From Polynucleobacter wuianus (GTDB taxonomy: Bacteria; Pseudomonadota; Gammaproteobacteria; Burkholderiales; Burkholderiaceae), in the NCBI RefSeq assembly GCF_001659725.1, contig NZ_CP015922.1:992001-1056000 (forward strand): 64,000 bases of DNA, read 5' to 3'. The translations under genes were made by a program, and so were the position numbers. The notes under the pieces were generated by a model. The model made no database searches and was not told the DNA's origin. It saw nothing but the letters and a program-made list of their open reading frames with translations. Of this stretch, positions 8,569-17,345 are shown one piece after another. The stretch's first letter is position 1. Every line of letters starts with the position of its first letter.

Positions 8569-8632
8569 AAACCGTATTATCTCAGGTCAGCCAAAATGAC
8601 ACCAAATTCAAAAAACGTGGATACTTTCATTT

Positions 8633-9598
8633 ATGAATGAATTGCTTGTATTTATGTGTGATGGCGCCCCGGTCCGCGGGGAAATAGTCTCGATTGGAAC
8701 AGCCTGGCAGGCCGTTTTAGAGCGTCGCAATGACCCTCCTGCTGTGCGACGCATTTTGGGTGATTTTGTTGGCGCAGCCACCCTTTTAAGTGCAAGCCTG
8801 AAATTTGATGGCACCCTCATCATTCAGGCTCAGAGTAAAGGTCCTGTGCAACTATTGGTGGTTGAATGCAAGTCCGACCTAACGATGCGTGCAACGGTCA
8901 AACTTTCAGTCGATGCCTGCGAGATTTCTGAAAACGCAAGTCTAGGTGAGTTATTAGACGCCAGCAACTCAGGCAGGCTCGTAATTACGCTGGACCCGGC
9001 AGATCGTGAGCCAGGCCAACCCCCTTATCAAGGGATTGTTGCCCTTCAGGAACAGCGTGGTGATGTAATCCAGCCCGTTACCAGCGCAGCTGAAGCTATT
9101 GCACTTTATATGCAAAACTCTGAGCAATTAGACACTCGCATTTGGCTGTCATCCAATGACAGCAATGTAGGTGGCTTATTGTTGCAACGTTTACCAAACT
9201 CTGGTGGTCATGCACACTTAGACCCTCAGGTAGCTGCAGAGGGATGGTCGCGCATTCAAACTCTTGGAGAAACGATTACTGATGAAGAATTGCTTACCCT
9301 TTCTCCGGAAACAATTTTGAGACGTCTATTTTTAGAAGAGTCAGCAAAAAATGGTGTACGTAGCTTCCCTGCCCGCCCAATACGCTTTTCTTGTCGCTGT
9401 TCGCGGACTAAAGTGGCAGATGTACTGCGTATGCTTGGCGAGGAAGAAGTAAAAAGCATTCTCGACGAACAAGGCGCCGTGGAAACTATCTGTGATTTTT
9501 GCGCCAAGACGTATCGCTTTGATGCTATTGACTGTCTGCAGGTTTTTAAGACCGATTTATTAAGTGATGCCACCAGGCCACCATCAGGCGGTCATTAA
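8633..9598 (+). CDS. hslO: Hsp33 redox-regulated chaperone
   Basis: The 321-residue cytoplasmic protein matches Hsp33, a holdase switched on by oxidative unfolding. The zinc-binding redox switch is intact: C254-R-C256 and C287-D-F-C290, with the linker region between. The N-terminal substrate-binding domain is residues 1-180. It extends about 30 residues past the E. coli protein. It stands alone on the plus strand, divergent from gltX, and ends 2 bp before the convergent ftsB stop. No sigma-32-type promoter was recognised upstream. Confidence 0.96.
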   Translation: MNELLVFMCDGAPVRGEIVSIGTAWQAVLERRNDPPAVRRILGDFVGAATLLSASLKFDGTLIIQAQSKGPVQLLVVECKSDLTMRATVKLSVDACEISENASLGELLDASNSGRLVITLDPADREPGQPPYQGIVALQEQRGDVIQPVTSAAEAIALYMQNSEQLDTRIWLSSNDSNVGGLLLQRLPNSGGHAHLDPQVAAEGWSRIQTLGETITDEELLTLSPETILRRLFLEESAKNGVRSFPARPIRFSCRCSRTKVADVLRMLGEEEVKSILDEQGAVETICDFCAKTYRFDAIDCLQVFKTDLLSDATRPPSGGH

Positions 9599-9600
9599 GT

Positions 9601-9906
9601 TCACTGTTTGGTAGCTTGTGCTGTTGCAGCCTTATCAGCGGGTAAGATTTGCACAAAGAACTCGCCGTCTTTAATGAGACCATGCTCAACTCGTGCACGT
9701 TCCTCAATAGCACGGGTGCCATCTTTTAAATCTTTAACATCACCCGCTAATTTCGCATTACGTAAAGCCAAGAGGCTATTTTTAGCCTCTTGTAGCTCGA
9801 CTTGTTTTTCCATCTCGTATACCTTAAGCCACCCACCCTTACCCAACCAAAGTGGATACTGAATTGCAATCAGCAATACCAGCATGGAGTAGATGACGAT
9901 ACGCAT
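9601..9906 (-). CDS. ftsB: Cell division protein FtsB
   Basis: The 101-residue protein has one N-terminal membrane helix (about residues 3-20) followed by a coiled coil (WLKVYEMEKQVELQEAKNSLLALRNAKLAGDVKDLKDG) and the conserved AIEERARVEHGLIKDGEFF segment of the DivIC/FtsB family. FtsB forms the FtsQ-FtsB-FtsL subcomplex of the divisome in the inner membrane. Its position right after eno (14 bp) in a pyrG-kdsA-eno-ftsB row is the classic proteobacterial arrangement. Confidence 0.95.
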   Translation of the reverse strand: MRIVIYSMLVLLIAIQYPLWLGKGGWLKVYEMEKQVELQEAKNSLLALRNAKLAGDVKDLKDGTRAIEERARVEHGLIKDGEFFVQILPADKAATAQATKQ

Positions 9907-9920
9907 AGAGGCTTAAATGC

Positions 9921-11207
9921 TTATCGCTTCAGATTATAGAAAACAGACTTACCTGGGTATGTCGCAACGTCACCCAAATCTTCTTCGATGCGCAAGAGTT
10001 GATTGTATTTAGCGATACGGTCAGAACGGGACAATGAACCTGTCTTTATTTGACCGGCATTTGTACCAACTGCGATATCGGCAATCGTACTGTCTTCTGT
10101 CTCACCGGAGCGATGCGAGATCACCGCAGTGTAGTTTGCGCGCTTGGCCATTTCAATGGCAGCAAAGGTCTCGGTCAAGGTGCCGATCTGATTAATCTTA
10201 ATCAGGATGGAATTAGCAATCCCTTTTTCAATCCCTTCTTTGAGAATACGAGTGTTGGTTACGAAAAGGTCATCACCAACCAATTGAATTTTCTTGCCGA
10301 GTTTCTTGGTAATGTCAGCCCAGCCATCCCAATCACTTTCATGCATACCATCCTCAATCGACACGATTGGGAACTGGTCAGCGAGGTTGCCGAGGTAGTC
10401 TGAAAATTCACTTGAAGATAATTGAAGGCCTTCGCCAGATAAATGGTATTTACCGTCTTTATAAAACTCGCTTGCGGCACAATCCAGAGCCAGAAGAACA
10501 TCCTCACCAGCTTGATACCCAGCGCCTTCAATGGCCTTCATGATGGTTTGCAAGCATTCCTGATTACTCTTGAAATTAGGTGCAAAGCCACCTTCATCAC
10601 CTACAGTAGTTGGCATACCTTGGGCGCCAATAATCTTTTTGAGTTCATGGAAAATTTCAGCACCACAACGCAACGCGTCACGGAAGTTTTCAGCACCTAC
10701 TGGCATTACCATGAATTCTTGAATGTCTAAGCTGTTATTCGCATGGGCACCACCATTGACGATATTCATCATTGGGACTGGCAACTGCATGCCACCTGAG
10801 CCACCAAAATAACGATACAAAGGTAGGCCCGCCTCTTCAGCGGCGGCTCTAGCAACTGCCATGGATACAGCTAAAGTGGCATTAGCCCCCAAACGTGCTT
10901 TGTTATGGGTGCCATCTAGATCGATCAATGTCTTATCTAAGAAGGCTTGCTCACTAGCATCTAGACCTAGAATAGTTTCGGCGATCTCAACATTAATGTT
11001 CTGAACCGCTTTGAGAACGCCTTTACCTAAATAACGAGACTTGTCTCCATCGCGCAATTCGATTGCTTCACGAGAACCTGTAGAGGCACCAGATGGGACT
11101 GCTGCACGACCCATAACACCTGATTCAAGTAATACATCGCACTCAACCGTTGGGTTACCGCGTGAATCTAAAATTTCTCTACCGATGATGTCAACAATGG
11201 CGCTCAT
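9921..11207 (-). CDS. eno: Enolase
   Basis: The 428-residue protein converts 2-phosphoglycerate to phosphoenolpyruvate in glycolysis and is a usual component of the RNA degradosome. Conserved segments include RAAVPSGASTGSREA near residue 35-50, the metal-binding GDDLFVTN and SIEDGMHESDWDGW region, and the SHRSGETEDSTIADIAVG signature near the C-terminus. Length is typical (about 430). The start has a strong AGGAGA ribosome site. It lies between kdsA and ftsB on the minus strand and is likely transcribed with them. Confidence 0.99.
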   Translation of the reverse strand: MSAIVDIIGREILDSRGNPTVECDVLLESGVMGRAAVPSGASTGSREAIELRDGDKSRYLGKGVLKAVQNINVEIAETILGLDASEQAFLDKTLIDLDGTHNKARLGANATLAVSMAVARAAAEEAGLPLYRYFGGSGGMQLPVPMMNIVNGGAHANNSLDIQEFMVMPVGAENFRDALRCGAEIFHELKKIIGAQGMPTTVGDEGGFAPNFKSNQECLQTIMKAIEGAGYQAGEDVLLALDCAASEFYKDGKYHLSGEGLQLSSSEFSDYLGNLADQFPIVSIEDGMHESDWDGWADITKKLGKKIQLVGDDLFVTNTRILKEGIEKGIANSILIKINQIGTLTETFAAIEMAKRANYTAVISHRSGETEDSTIADIAVGTNAGQIKTGSLSRSDRIAKYNQLLRIEEDLGDVATYPGKSVFYNLKR

Positions 11208-11255
11208 GCACCTTCTCCTTAAAACAATATGAAATGGGCTTGTTAATAAACTAAA

Positions 11256-12119
11256 TTACTTAAAACTATTCTCTAAAAATGGACCAGTCGACTTCACGAC
11301 CGTATCGATTGCCACCAGGGACTCTAATAACTCCTTCATTCGATTCAGAGGTACAGCATTAGGCCCATCAGACAGCGCATTCGCGGGATCAGGATGGGTC
11401 TCCATAAAGAGGCCGCTAATACCTACAGCCACTGCGGCTCGAGCCAATACAGGTACAAACTCGCGTTGACCGCCGCTTGAATTGCCTTGTCCGCCAGGCA
11501 ACTGCACTGAATGTGTGGCATCAAACACTACTGGGGCATTCGATTCACGTAAGATTGCAAGGCTGCGCATATCGGAAACTAAATTGTTGTAACCAAATGA
11601 GGCGCCACGCTCACAAACCATAAATTGGTCTGGAAGATTTTTTTCAGCAGCAGCTACTCTTGCCTTCTCGATCACATTGAGCATCTCATGCGGAGAAAGA
11701 AACTGACCTTTTTTAAAGTTGACTGGCTTACCACTTTGCGCGCAGGCACGAATGAAATCAGTTTGTCTGCATAAAAAAGCGGGGGTTTGCAAAACGTCTA
11801 CCACGCTTGCTACGGCTGTAATTTCACTAATATCATGCACGTCCGTTAGAACGGGAACGCCAACTTGCTTCTTAACCTTGGCTAAGATTTCTAGACCCTT
11901 TTCCATGCCAAGTCCGCGAAAGGATGTGCCTGATGAGCGATTGGCTTTATCGAAGGAAGACTTATAAATAAAGGGGATCTTTAGTGCACTTGTGAGCTCT
12001 TTAAGTTCACCAGCAATATCAATGGCGGATTGCTCAGATTCGATAACGCAGGGACCAGCAATCAGAAAAAACCGTTGATCTAAGCCAACATTAAAACCAC
12101 AAAGCTTAAATGTGCTCAT
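11256..12119 (-). CDS. kdsA: 3-deoxy-8-phosphooctulonate (KDO-8-P) synthase
   Basis: The 287-residue TIM-barrel enzyme condenses phosphoenolpyruvate with arabinose-5-phosphate to make KDO-8-phosphate for lipopolysaccharide. Diagnostic segments are LIAGPCVIESEQ near residue 20, YKSSFDKANRSSGTSFRGLG around residue 54-73, and DATHSVQLPGG in the second half. Placement between pyrG (9 bp upstream) and eno matches many proteobacteria. No cysteine-metal signature was checked in detail, so metal dependence is not assigned. Confidence 0.97.
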   Translation of the reverse strand: MSTFKLCGFNVGLDQRFFLIAGPCVIESEQSAIDIAGELKELTSALKIPFIYKSSFDKANRSSGTSFRGLGMEKGLEILAKVKKQVGVPVLTDVHDISEITAVASVVDVLQTPAFLCRQTDFIRACAQSGKPVNFKKGQFLSPHEMLNVIEKARVAAAEKNLPDQFMVCERGASFGYNNLVSDMRSLAILRESNAPVVFDATHSVQLPGGQGNSSGGQREFVPVLARAAVAVGISGLFMETHPDPANALSDGPNAVPLNRMKELLESLVAIDTVVKSTGPFLENSFK

Positions 12120-12128
12120 CGTTTCCTC

Positions 12129-13790
12129 TTAAGCAACTTGTTTTAATGCAGCATCTTGATGAGCAAGCGCAGCATTGATAAAGGCTGAGAACAATGGGTG
12201 ACCATCGCGCGGAGTAGACGTGAATTCCGGGTGAAATTGCACTCCAAAGAACCAGGGATGCATAGCCTCAGGTAATTCCATCATTTCAGGCAAAGATTCA
12301 TTCGGCGTTCTTGCGGAAATAATCAGACCAGACTGCTCAAGCTTAGGCACATAAATATTATTGACTTCATAACGATGGCGATGACGTTCATTGACTTCAG
12401 CGCCATAAATGCGATGCGCGAGTGTATTTGCTTTGACTGGACAACGTTGTGAACCTAAGCGCATCGTGCCACCAAGATCCGATTCATTGGTGCGCTTCTC
12501 TACACGACCTTCTCTATCAAGCCATTCGGTAATCAAAGCTACAACTGGACTCTCAGTTTCTGGATCAAATTCGGTGCTGTTAGCTTTTGCAATATCGGCT
12601 ACATGTCGAGCAAATTCAATTACAGCTAACTGCATGCCTAAGCAAATACCTAAATAAGGCACATGGTTTTCACGAGCATAACGAATTGCTGCAATCTTTC
12701 CTTCAGTGCCGCGCTTACCAAATCCGCCTGGAACCAAAATGGCATCAAGCTTTTTAAGGCACTCAATCCCATCTTTTTCAATCACTTCAGAATCGATGTA
12801 ATTGATGTTTACCTTAGTATGGGTATGAATGCCTGCATGACGTAATGCTTCAATTAATGACTTATAGGATTCGGTGAGTTCAACATACTTACCAACCATG
12901 CCAATGGTGACCTCATGTTTTGGATTGGCTAACTCATAAACCAACTTCGCCCAAACTGAAAGATCGGCAGGCTTGGCATTAATTTGCAACTCTCGGCAAA
13001 TCAAATCATCCATGCCTTGTGCATGCAGCATTTCAGGAATCTTATAAATCGTATCAACATCCCAAACTGAGATGACAGCCTCTTCGCGGACGTTGGAGAA
13101 GAGGGAGATTTTTGCTCGTTCATCATCAGGGATTGGTCTGTCAGCACGACATAGCAATACCGTTGGCATGATGCCAATCTCACGTAACTTTTGAACTGAG
13201 TGTTGTGTAGGCTTGGTTTTTAACTCGCCAGCGCTACTGATAAAGGGCACCAAAGTTAGATGTACAAAGGCGCAGCTATGCATCGGTAAGCGCAAGCTCA
13301 TCTGCCGTGCAGCTTCCAAAAATGGAAGGGATTCGATATCGCCTACCGTGCCACCAATTTCACAAATAGCAATATCGGCTTTACCGTCATGGCTTGCTTT
13401 TGCACCACGCTCTACAAATGCTTGAATCTCATTTGTAATATGCGGAATTACTTGAACGGTTTTTCCGAGGTATTCACCACGGCGTTCTTTGCTGATGACT
13501 GACTCGTAAATCTGACCAGTGGTGAAGTTATTGCTCTTACGCATCTTTGCCGAGACAAAGCGCTCGTAGTGACCTAAATCCAAATCGGTTTCAGCTCCAT
13601 CCTCGGTCACAAAAACTTCACCGTGCTGGAGTGGGCTCATGGTGCCCGGGTCCACGTTGATATAGGGGTCTAATTTTAGGAGGGTGACTTTCAGGCCGCG
13701 GGATTCGAGAATCGCGGCAAGCGAGGCAGCTGCGATTCCTTTCCCTAAAGAAGAAACCACACCACCAGTGACAAAAACGTATTTGGTCAT
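12129..13790 (-). CDS. pyrG: CTP synthase
   Basis: The 553-residue protein makes CTP from UTP, ATP and glutamine. Its N-terminal amidoligase domain (1 to about 270) starts TKYVFVTGGVVSSLGKG with the P-loop-like nucleotide site. The C-terminal class I glutaminase has the nucleophile in GICLGMQ (C383) and the His-Glu pair in GVQFHPEF near residue 527. It heads the pyrG-kdsA-eno-ftsB row and is divergent from the DUF2147 gene 85 bp away. Confidence 0.99.
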   Translation of the reverse strand: MTKYVFVTGGVVSSLGKGIAAASLAAILESRGLKVTLLKLDPYINVDPGTMSPLQHGEVFVTEDGAETDLDLGHYERFVSAKMRKSNNFTTGQIYESVISKERRGEYLGKTVQVIPHITNEIQAFVERGAKASHDGKADIAICEIGGTVGDIESLPFLEAARQMSLRLPMHSCAFVHLTLVPFISSAGELKTKPTQHSVQKLREIGIMPTVLLCRADRPIPDDERAKISLFSNVREEAVISVWDVDTIYKIPEMLHAQGMDDLICRELQINAKPADLSVWAKLVYELANPKHEVTIGMVGKYVELTESYKSLIEALRHAGIHTHTKVNINYIDSEVIEKDGIECLKKLDAILVPGGFGKRGTEGKIAAIRYARENHVPYLGICLGMQLAVIEFARHVADIAKANSTEFDPETESPVVALITEWLDREGRVEKRTNESDLGGTMRLGSQRCPVKANTLAHRIYGAEVNERHRHRYEVNNIYVPKLEQSGLIISARTPNESLPEMMELPEAMHPWFFGVQFHPEFTSTPRDGHPLFSAFINAALAHQDAALKQVA

Positions 13791-13875
13791 CGCTTAAGCT
13801 CTGTTGGAAAAAGTAATTATAACGATAGCCAAGGGTATTTATAGAAAATGAAAAAAGGTAATATTGCTTAAATCT

Positions 13876-14322
13876 ATGAAAAAACAACCATTTTTCCTTA
13901 TTTTCGCGGCTCTTCTGAGCTGCGCATCCGCCCTTGTTTCTGCCCAGTCTCTGGATTCTATTGTTGGGAATTGGAAATCATTTGACGACGATACCAATGC
14001 TCCTGCCGCAATCGTACAAATTACCGAGAAAAACGGTATTTTTTCAGGGGTGATCACCAAATTACTGGATCCAAACGCTCCTCTTGTTTGTGAAAAATGT
14101 ACAGACGCCAGAAAAGGAAAGTCCGTTGTAGGCATGGAGATCCTGTCTGGTCTAAAAAGGACTGGAGATGCCTATTCTGGCGGACAAATCCTCGATCCAG
14201 ATGATGGTGAAATCTACAGGGCAGAGATGAAGCTTAAAGATCAGGGATCTAAATTGGATCTCAGAGCCTATATTGGCATCCCCCTTCTGGGAAGGACTCA
14301 AACCTGGGTACGTGAAAGGTAA
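13876..14322 (+). CDS. DUF2147 secreted protein
   Basis: The product, 148 residues from ATG at 13876, has a signal peptide ending near SALVSAQ and a single compact domain: VGNWKSFDDDTN at the start, a CEKCTD pair of cysteines in the middle, GGQILDPDDGEIYRAEMKL, and YIGIPLLGRTQTWVR at the end. This is the DUF2147 signature, a small beta-barrel (lipocalin-like) periplasmic domain of unknown function. A TTG at 13864 extends the same frame by four residues, but the ATG gives a standard signal peptide. Its stop is 4 bp before the next gene, so the two form an operon. Confidence 0.85.
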   Translation: MKKQPFFLIFAALLSCASALVSAQSLDSIVGNWKSFDDDTNAPAAIVQITEKNGIFSGVITKLLDPNAPLVCEKCTDARKGKSVVGMEILSGLKRTGDAYSGGQILDPDDGEIYRAEMKLKDQGSKLDLRAYIGIPLLGRTQTWVRER

Positions 14323-14326
14323 GACC

Positions 14327-14515
14327 ATGCGCCTATTCTTCGCTGTTTTAATCACCCTACTCTCCCTCTTCTATTTCCTGCCTTTTGCCATTGCATTTCA
14401 TAAAAAAAGGGCAAATACTGGCGCAATATTTGCTTTAAATCTGTTTTTAGGATGGTCTCTAATTGGCTGGGTTGTGGCACTTGTCTGGTCCCTTAAAGAA
14501 GAAAGTGTCGTTTAA
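14327..14515 (+). CDS. Superinfection-immunity-family small membrane protein
   Basis: The true start is taken as ATG 14327, which follows GAAAGG at 14314-14319, giving 62 residues rather than the longer upstream frame that overlaps the DUF2147 gene. It has two membrane segments: FFAVLITLLSLFYFLPFAIAF and, after HKKRANTG, IFALNLFLGWSLIGWVVALVWSL. The N-x-x-L-G-W-S/T-x-I-G-W-V pattern is that of the Imm-type superinfection immunity family named after phage T4 Imm. The family is widespread in bacterial genomes outside prophages and its cellular role there is unknown. No phage genes are near. Confidence 0.75.
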   Translation: MRLFFAVLITLLSLFYFLPFAIAFHKKRANTGAIFALNLFLGWSLIGWVVALVWSLKEESVV

Positions 14516-14570
14516 GCCCAAATTAGATGTTTGAAGCCGCCTCACTGCTGCTAATAATGCTTAGGGTTTA

Positions 14571-14588
14571 AACTCTTATATAAGAGTT
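14571..14588. promoter_or_regulatory. 18-bp perfect palindrome upstream of acnB (candidate operator)
   Basis: AACTCTTAT followed by ATAAGAGTT is perfectly self-complementary, 96 bp upstream of the acnB start. It lies just upstream of a TATAAT (14611-14616), so it would sit around -35 to -50 of a start near 14623. The form is that of a dimeric regulator site. The binding protein is not known from the window. Confidence 0.55.
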
Positions 14589-14610
14589 AAATAAGACTTA
14601 AATTAGTAAC

Positions 14611-14616
14611 TATAAT
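14611..14616 (+). promoter_or_regulatory. Candidate -10 box of acnB
   Basis: An exact TATAAT sits 67 bp upstream of the acnB start. No good TTGACA-type -35 hexamer is seen at 16-18 bases, which would fit an activator-dependent promoter using the adjacent palindrome. Confidence 0.45.
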
Positions 14617-14683
14617 TGAGCAAATCGGGTGAAAATGCCCTTTTGGCCTTTCTATTGATCACTTTTACCTCATAGGAAACACA

Positions 14684-17269
14684 ATGTTAGAAGCCTATAA
14701 CGCCCAAGTAGCTGAACGAGCTGCCCTCGGCATTCCAGCACTCCCATTAACTAAAGATCAAACCGCTGAATTAGTAAAGTTACTAAAAAACCCGCCAGCA
14801 GGAAAAGAGGCGGAGTTAGTGGAGCTAATTACCAATCGTGTACCAGCAGGTGTTGATGAAGCGGCGAAGGTGAAAGCGGAGTTTTTAGATGCAGTTGCTA
14901 AAGGCACCGATAAATCTCCACTGATTTCTCGAGTAAAGGCTACTGAGTTACTGGGAACCATGCTTGGTGGTTACAACATCAAGCCATTAGTTGAATTGCT
15001 CACTGATGCTGAATGCGGCACTGTGGCTGCAGAAGCACTCAAGAAAACACTCTTGATGTTCGACTACTTCAATGATGTTCACGAGCTTGCTGAAAAAGGC
15101 AATGCCAATGCTAAAGCAGTCATGAAGAGTTGGGCAGACGCAGAATGGTTTACTAGCCGCCCTGCCGTTCCAGAAGCCATGAAGCTCACTGTATTCAAAG
15201 TAACTGGTGAAACCAATACTGACGATCTCTCACCCGCACCTGATGCATGGAGTCGTCCAGATATTCCATTGCATGCAACGATCATGCTCAAGAACCCACG
15301 TCCTGGTATTGAGCCAGATGAGTCTGGCGTTCGCGGTCCAATGAAACAAATTGCAGCGCTCCAGAAAAAGGGCAATCAAATTGCTTACGTAGGTGACGTT
15401 GTAGGTACTGGTTCATCACGCAAGTCTGCTACTAACTCTGTGCTCTGGTGGACTGGTCAAGATATTCCTTTTGTACCAAATAAGCGTTTTGGGGGCGTCT
15501 GTCTTGGTGGCAACATCGCCCCAATCTTCTTTAACACCATGGAAGATTCTGGTGCACTACCGATCGAATTAGATGTATCCCAAATGAATATGGGCGATGA
15601 GATTGAGTTGCGTCCATACGAAGGCAAAGTATTCAAAAATGGTCAAGTGATTACTACTTTCTCACTCAAATCACCCGTAATTTTGGATGAAGTACGTGCT
15701 GGCGGTCGTATTCCGTTGATCGTTGGTCGCGGCTTAACAGCTAAAGCTCGTGCGGCACTGGGTTTGCCAGCCTCTACAGAGTTCCGTCTACCGGTAAGCC
15801 CACCTGACAATAAAAAAGGTTTCAGCTTGGCACAGAAGATTGTTGGACGCGCATGCGGCTTGCCAGAAGGTCAAGGAGTACGCCCTGGCACTTACTGCGA
15901 GCCACGCATGACAACAGTTGGCTCACAAGACACCACTGGTCCAATGACTCGTGATGAATTGAAAGACTTGGCTTGCCTAGGTTTCTCATCCGATTTGGTA
16001 ATGCAGTCCTTTTGCCACACTTCTGCCTATCCAAAACCAGTTGATATCCGCACTCAACACGAATTACCACCATTCATGACGAATCGTGGCGGTGTTGCAT
16101 TACGTCCAGGTGATGGCGTGATCCATAGTTGGTTAAATCGCTTGTTACTCCCAGACACCTGTGGCACTGGTGGCGATAGCCATACACGTTTCCCAATCGG
16201 CATTTCATTCCCAGCAGGTTCAGGCTTAGTTGCTTTTGCGGCTGCCACTGGGGTTATGCCGTTGGATATGCCCGAGTCTGTTTTGGTTCGCTTCAAAGGC
16301 AAGATGCAGCCTGGTATTACCTTGCGTGACCTGGTAAATGCAATTCCTCTGTATGCCATCAAAAAAGGATTGTTGACTGTTGAGAAACAAGGCAAGAAGA
16401 ATATATTCTCTGGCCGCATCCTTGAAATCGAGGGCTTGCCTGATCTTAAAGTTGAACAAGCATTTGAGTTATCTGATGCATCTGCAGAGCGTTCTGCTGG
16501 TGGTTGTACTGTTCACTTGAACAAAGAGCCAATTATCGAATACATGCAATCCAATATCACTTTGATGAAGTGGATGATTGCCAATGGTTATGAAGATAAG
16601 CGTACTCTTGGCCGCCGCATCAAAGCCATGGAAGCTTGGATTGCAAACCCACAATTGCTCAAAGCAGATCCTAATGCTGACTACGCTGAGATCATTGAAA
16701 TCAACATCGATGAAATCAAAGAACCTATCCTCGCCTGCCCTAATGACCCAGATGATGTGAAAGTATTGTCTGAGGTTGCCGGCGATAAGATTGACGAAGT
16801 ATTTATTGGCTCATGCATGACTAACATCGGTCACTTCCGTGCAGCTGGTCAGGTATTGCAAGGCAAGAAAGATATGCCAACTCGCTTATGGGTCGCCCCT
16901 CCAACCAAGATGGATGCAATGGTCTTGATGGAAGAAGGCTACTACGGCATTTTGGGTGCAGCAGGTGCACGTATGGAAAGCCCAGGCTGCTCATTGTGCA
17001 TGGGTAACCAAGCGCAGATTCGCAAAGGTTCGACTGCCGTATCAACCTCTACTCGTAACTTCCCCAACCGCTTAGGTATTGATACCCGTGTTTACCTCGC
17101 CTCTGCTGAGTTAGCTTCTGTAGCAGCCCTCTTGGGTCGCTTGCCAACCCCTGCTGAGTATTTGGAGCAAGTTAAAGCTCTCGATGCGAAATCTGGTGAA
17201 GTGTATAGATACATGAGCTTTGATAAGCTAAAGTCATTTAGCGATGTAGCTGACACAGTCACTGTGTAA
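14684..17269 (+). CDS. acnB: Aconitate hydratase B
   Basis: The 861-residue enzyme isomerises citrate to isocitrate in the TCA cycle; in some bacteria it also hydrates 2-methyl-cis-aconitate. Architecture is that of AcnB: HEAT-like N-terminal domain (1 to about 160), the swivelling domain next (about 170-380), then the three-domain catalytic core. The [4Fe-4S] cluster cysteines are C711 (GSCMTN), C769 and C772 (SPGCSLCMGN), essentially the E. coli AcnB spacing. The start has GGAAA at -9. It stands alone and is followed by a strong terminator. The upstream palindrome suggests dedicated control. Confidence 0.98.
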   Translation: MLEAYNAQVAERAALGIPALPLTKDQTAELVKLLKNPPAGKEAELVELITNRVPAGVDEAAKVKAEFLDAVAKGTDKSPLISRVKATELLGTMLGGYNIKPLVELLTDAECGTVAAEALKKTLLMFDYFNDVHELAEKGNANAKAVMKSWADAEWFTSRPAVPEAMKLTVFKVTGETNTDDLSPAPDAWSRPDIPLHATIMLKNPRPGIEPDESGVRGPMKQIAALQKKGNQIAYVGDVVGTGSSRKSATNSVLWWTGQDIPFVPNKRFGGVCLGGNIAPIFFNTMEDSGALPIELDVSQMNMGDEIELRPYEGKVFKNGQVITTFSLKSPVILDEVRAGGRIPLIVGRGLTAKARAALGLPASTEFRLPVSPPDNKKGFSLAQKIVGRACGLPEGQGVRPGTYCEPRMTTVGSQDTTGPMTRDELKDLACLGFSSDLVMQSFCHTSAYPKPVDIRTQHELPPFMTNRGGVALRPGDGVIHSWLNRLLLPDTCGTGGDSHTRFPIGISFPAGSGLVAFAAATGVMPLDMPESVLVRFKGKMQPGITLRDLVNAIPLYAIKKGLLTVEKQGKKNIFSGRILEIEGLPDLKVEQAFELSDASAERSAGGCTVHLNKEPIIEYMQSNITLMKWMIANGYEDKRTLGRRIKAMEAWIANPQLLKADPNADYAEIIEINIDEIKEPILACPNDPDDVKVLSEVAGDKIDEVFIGSCMTNIGHFRAAGQVLQGKKDMPTRLWVAPPTKMDAMVLMEEGYYGILGAAGARMESPGCSLCMGNQAQIRKGSTAVSTSTRNFPNRLGIDTRVYLASAELASVAALLGRLPTPAEYLEQVKALDAKSGEVYRYMSFDKLKSFSDVADTVTV

Positions 17270-17300
17270 TTTACTCAACCCAAAAATGGGTTAGGTTATT

Positions 17301-17330
17301 AAAAGGCGATCTTCTGATCGCCTTTTTCTT
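17301..17330 (+). terminator. Intrinsic terminator of acnB
   Basis: Stem AAAAGGCGATC (17301-17311) and GATCGCCTTTT (17316-17326) with loop TTCT and a T-rich tail. The A-rich left side means it can also act on the minus strand. Confidence 0.92.
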
Positions 17331-17345
17331 TTGTATTTCGAAATA

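Noticed and set aside
9608..11232. Several plus-strand frames over ftsB and eno
   Set aside because: They lie entirely within well-conserved minus-strand genes and have low-complexity, shadow-like composition.
14327..14515. Prophage remnant around the superinfection-immunity-like gene
   Set aside because: Neighbours are core genes (pyrG, acnB), with no integrase, att-like repeats or phage structural genes.
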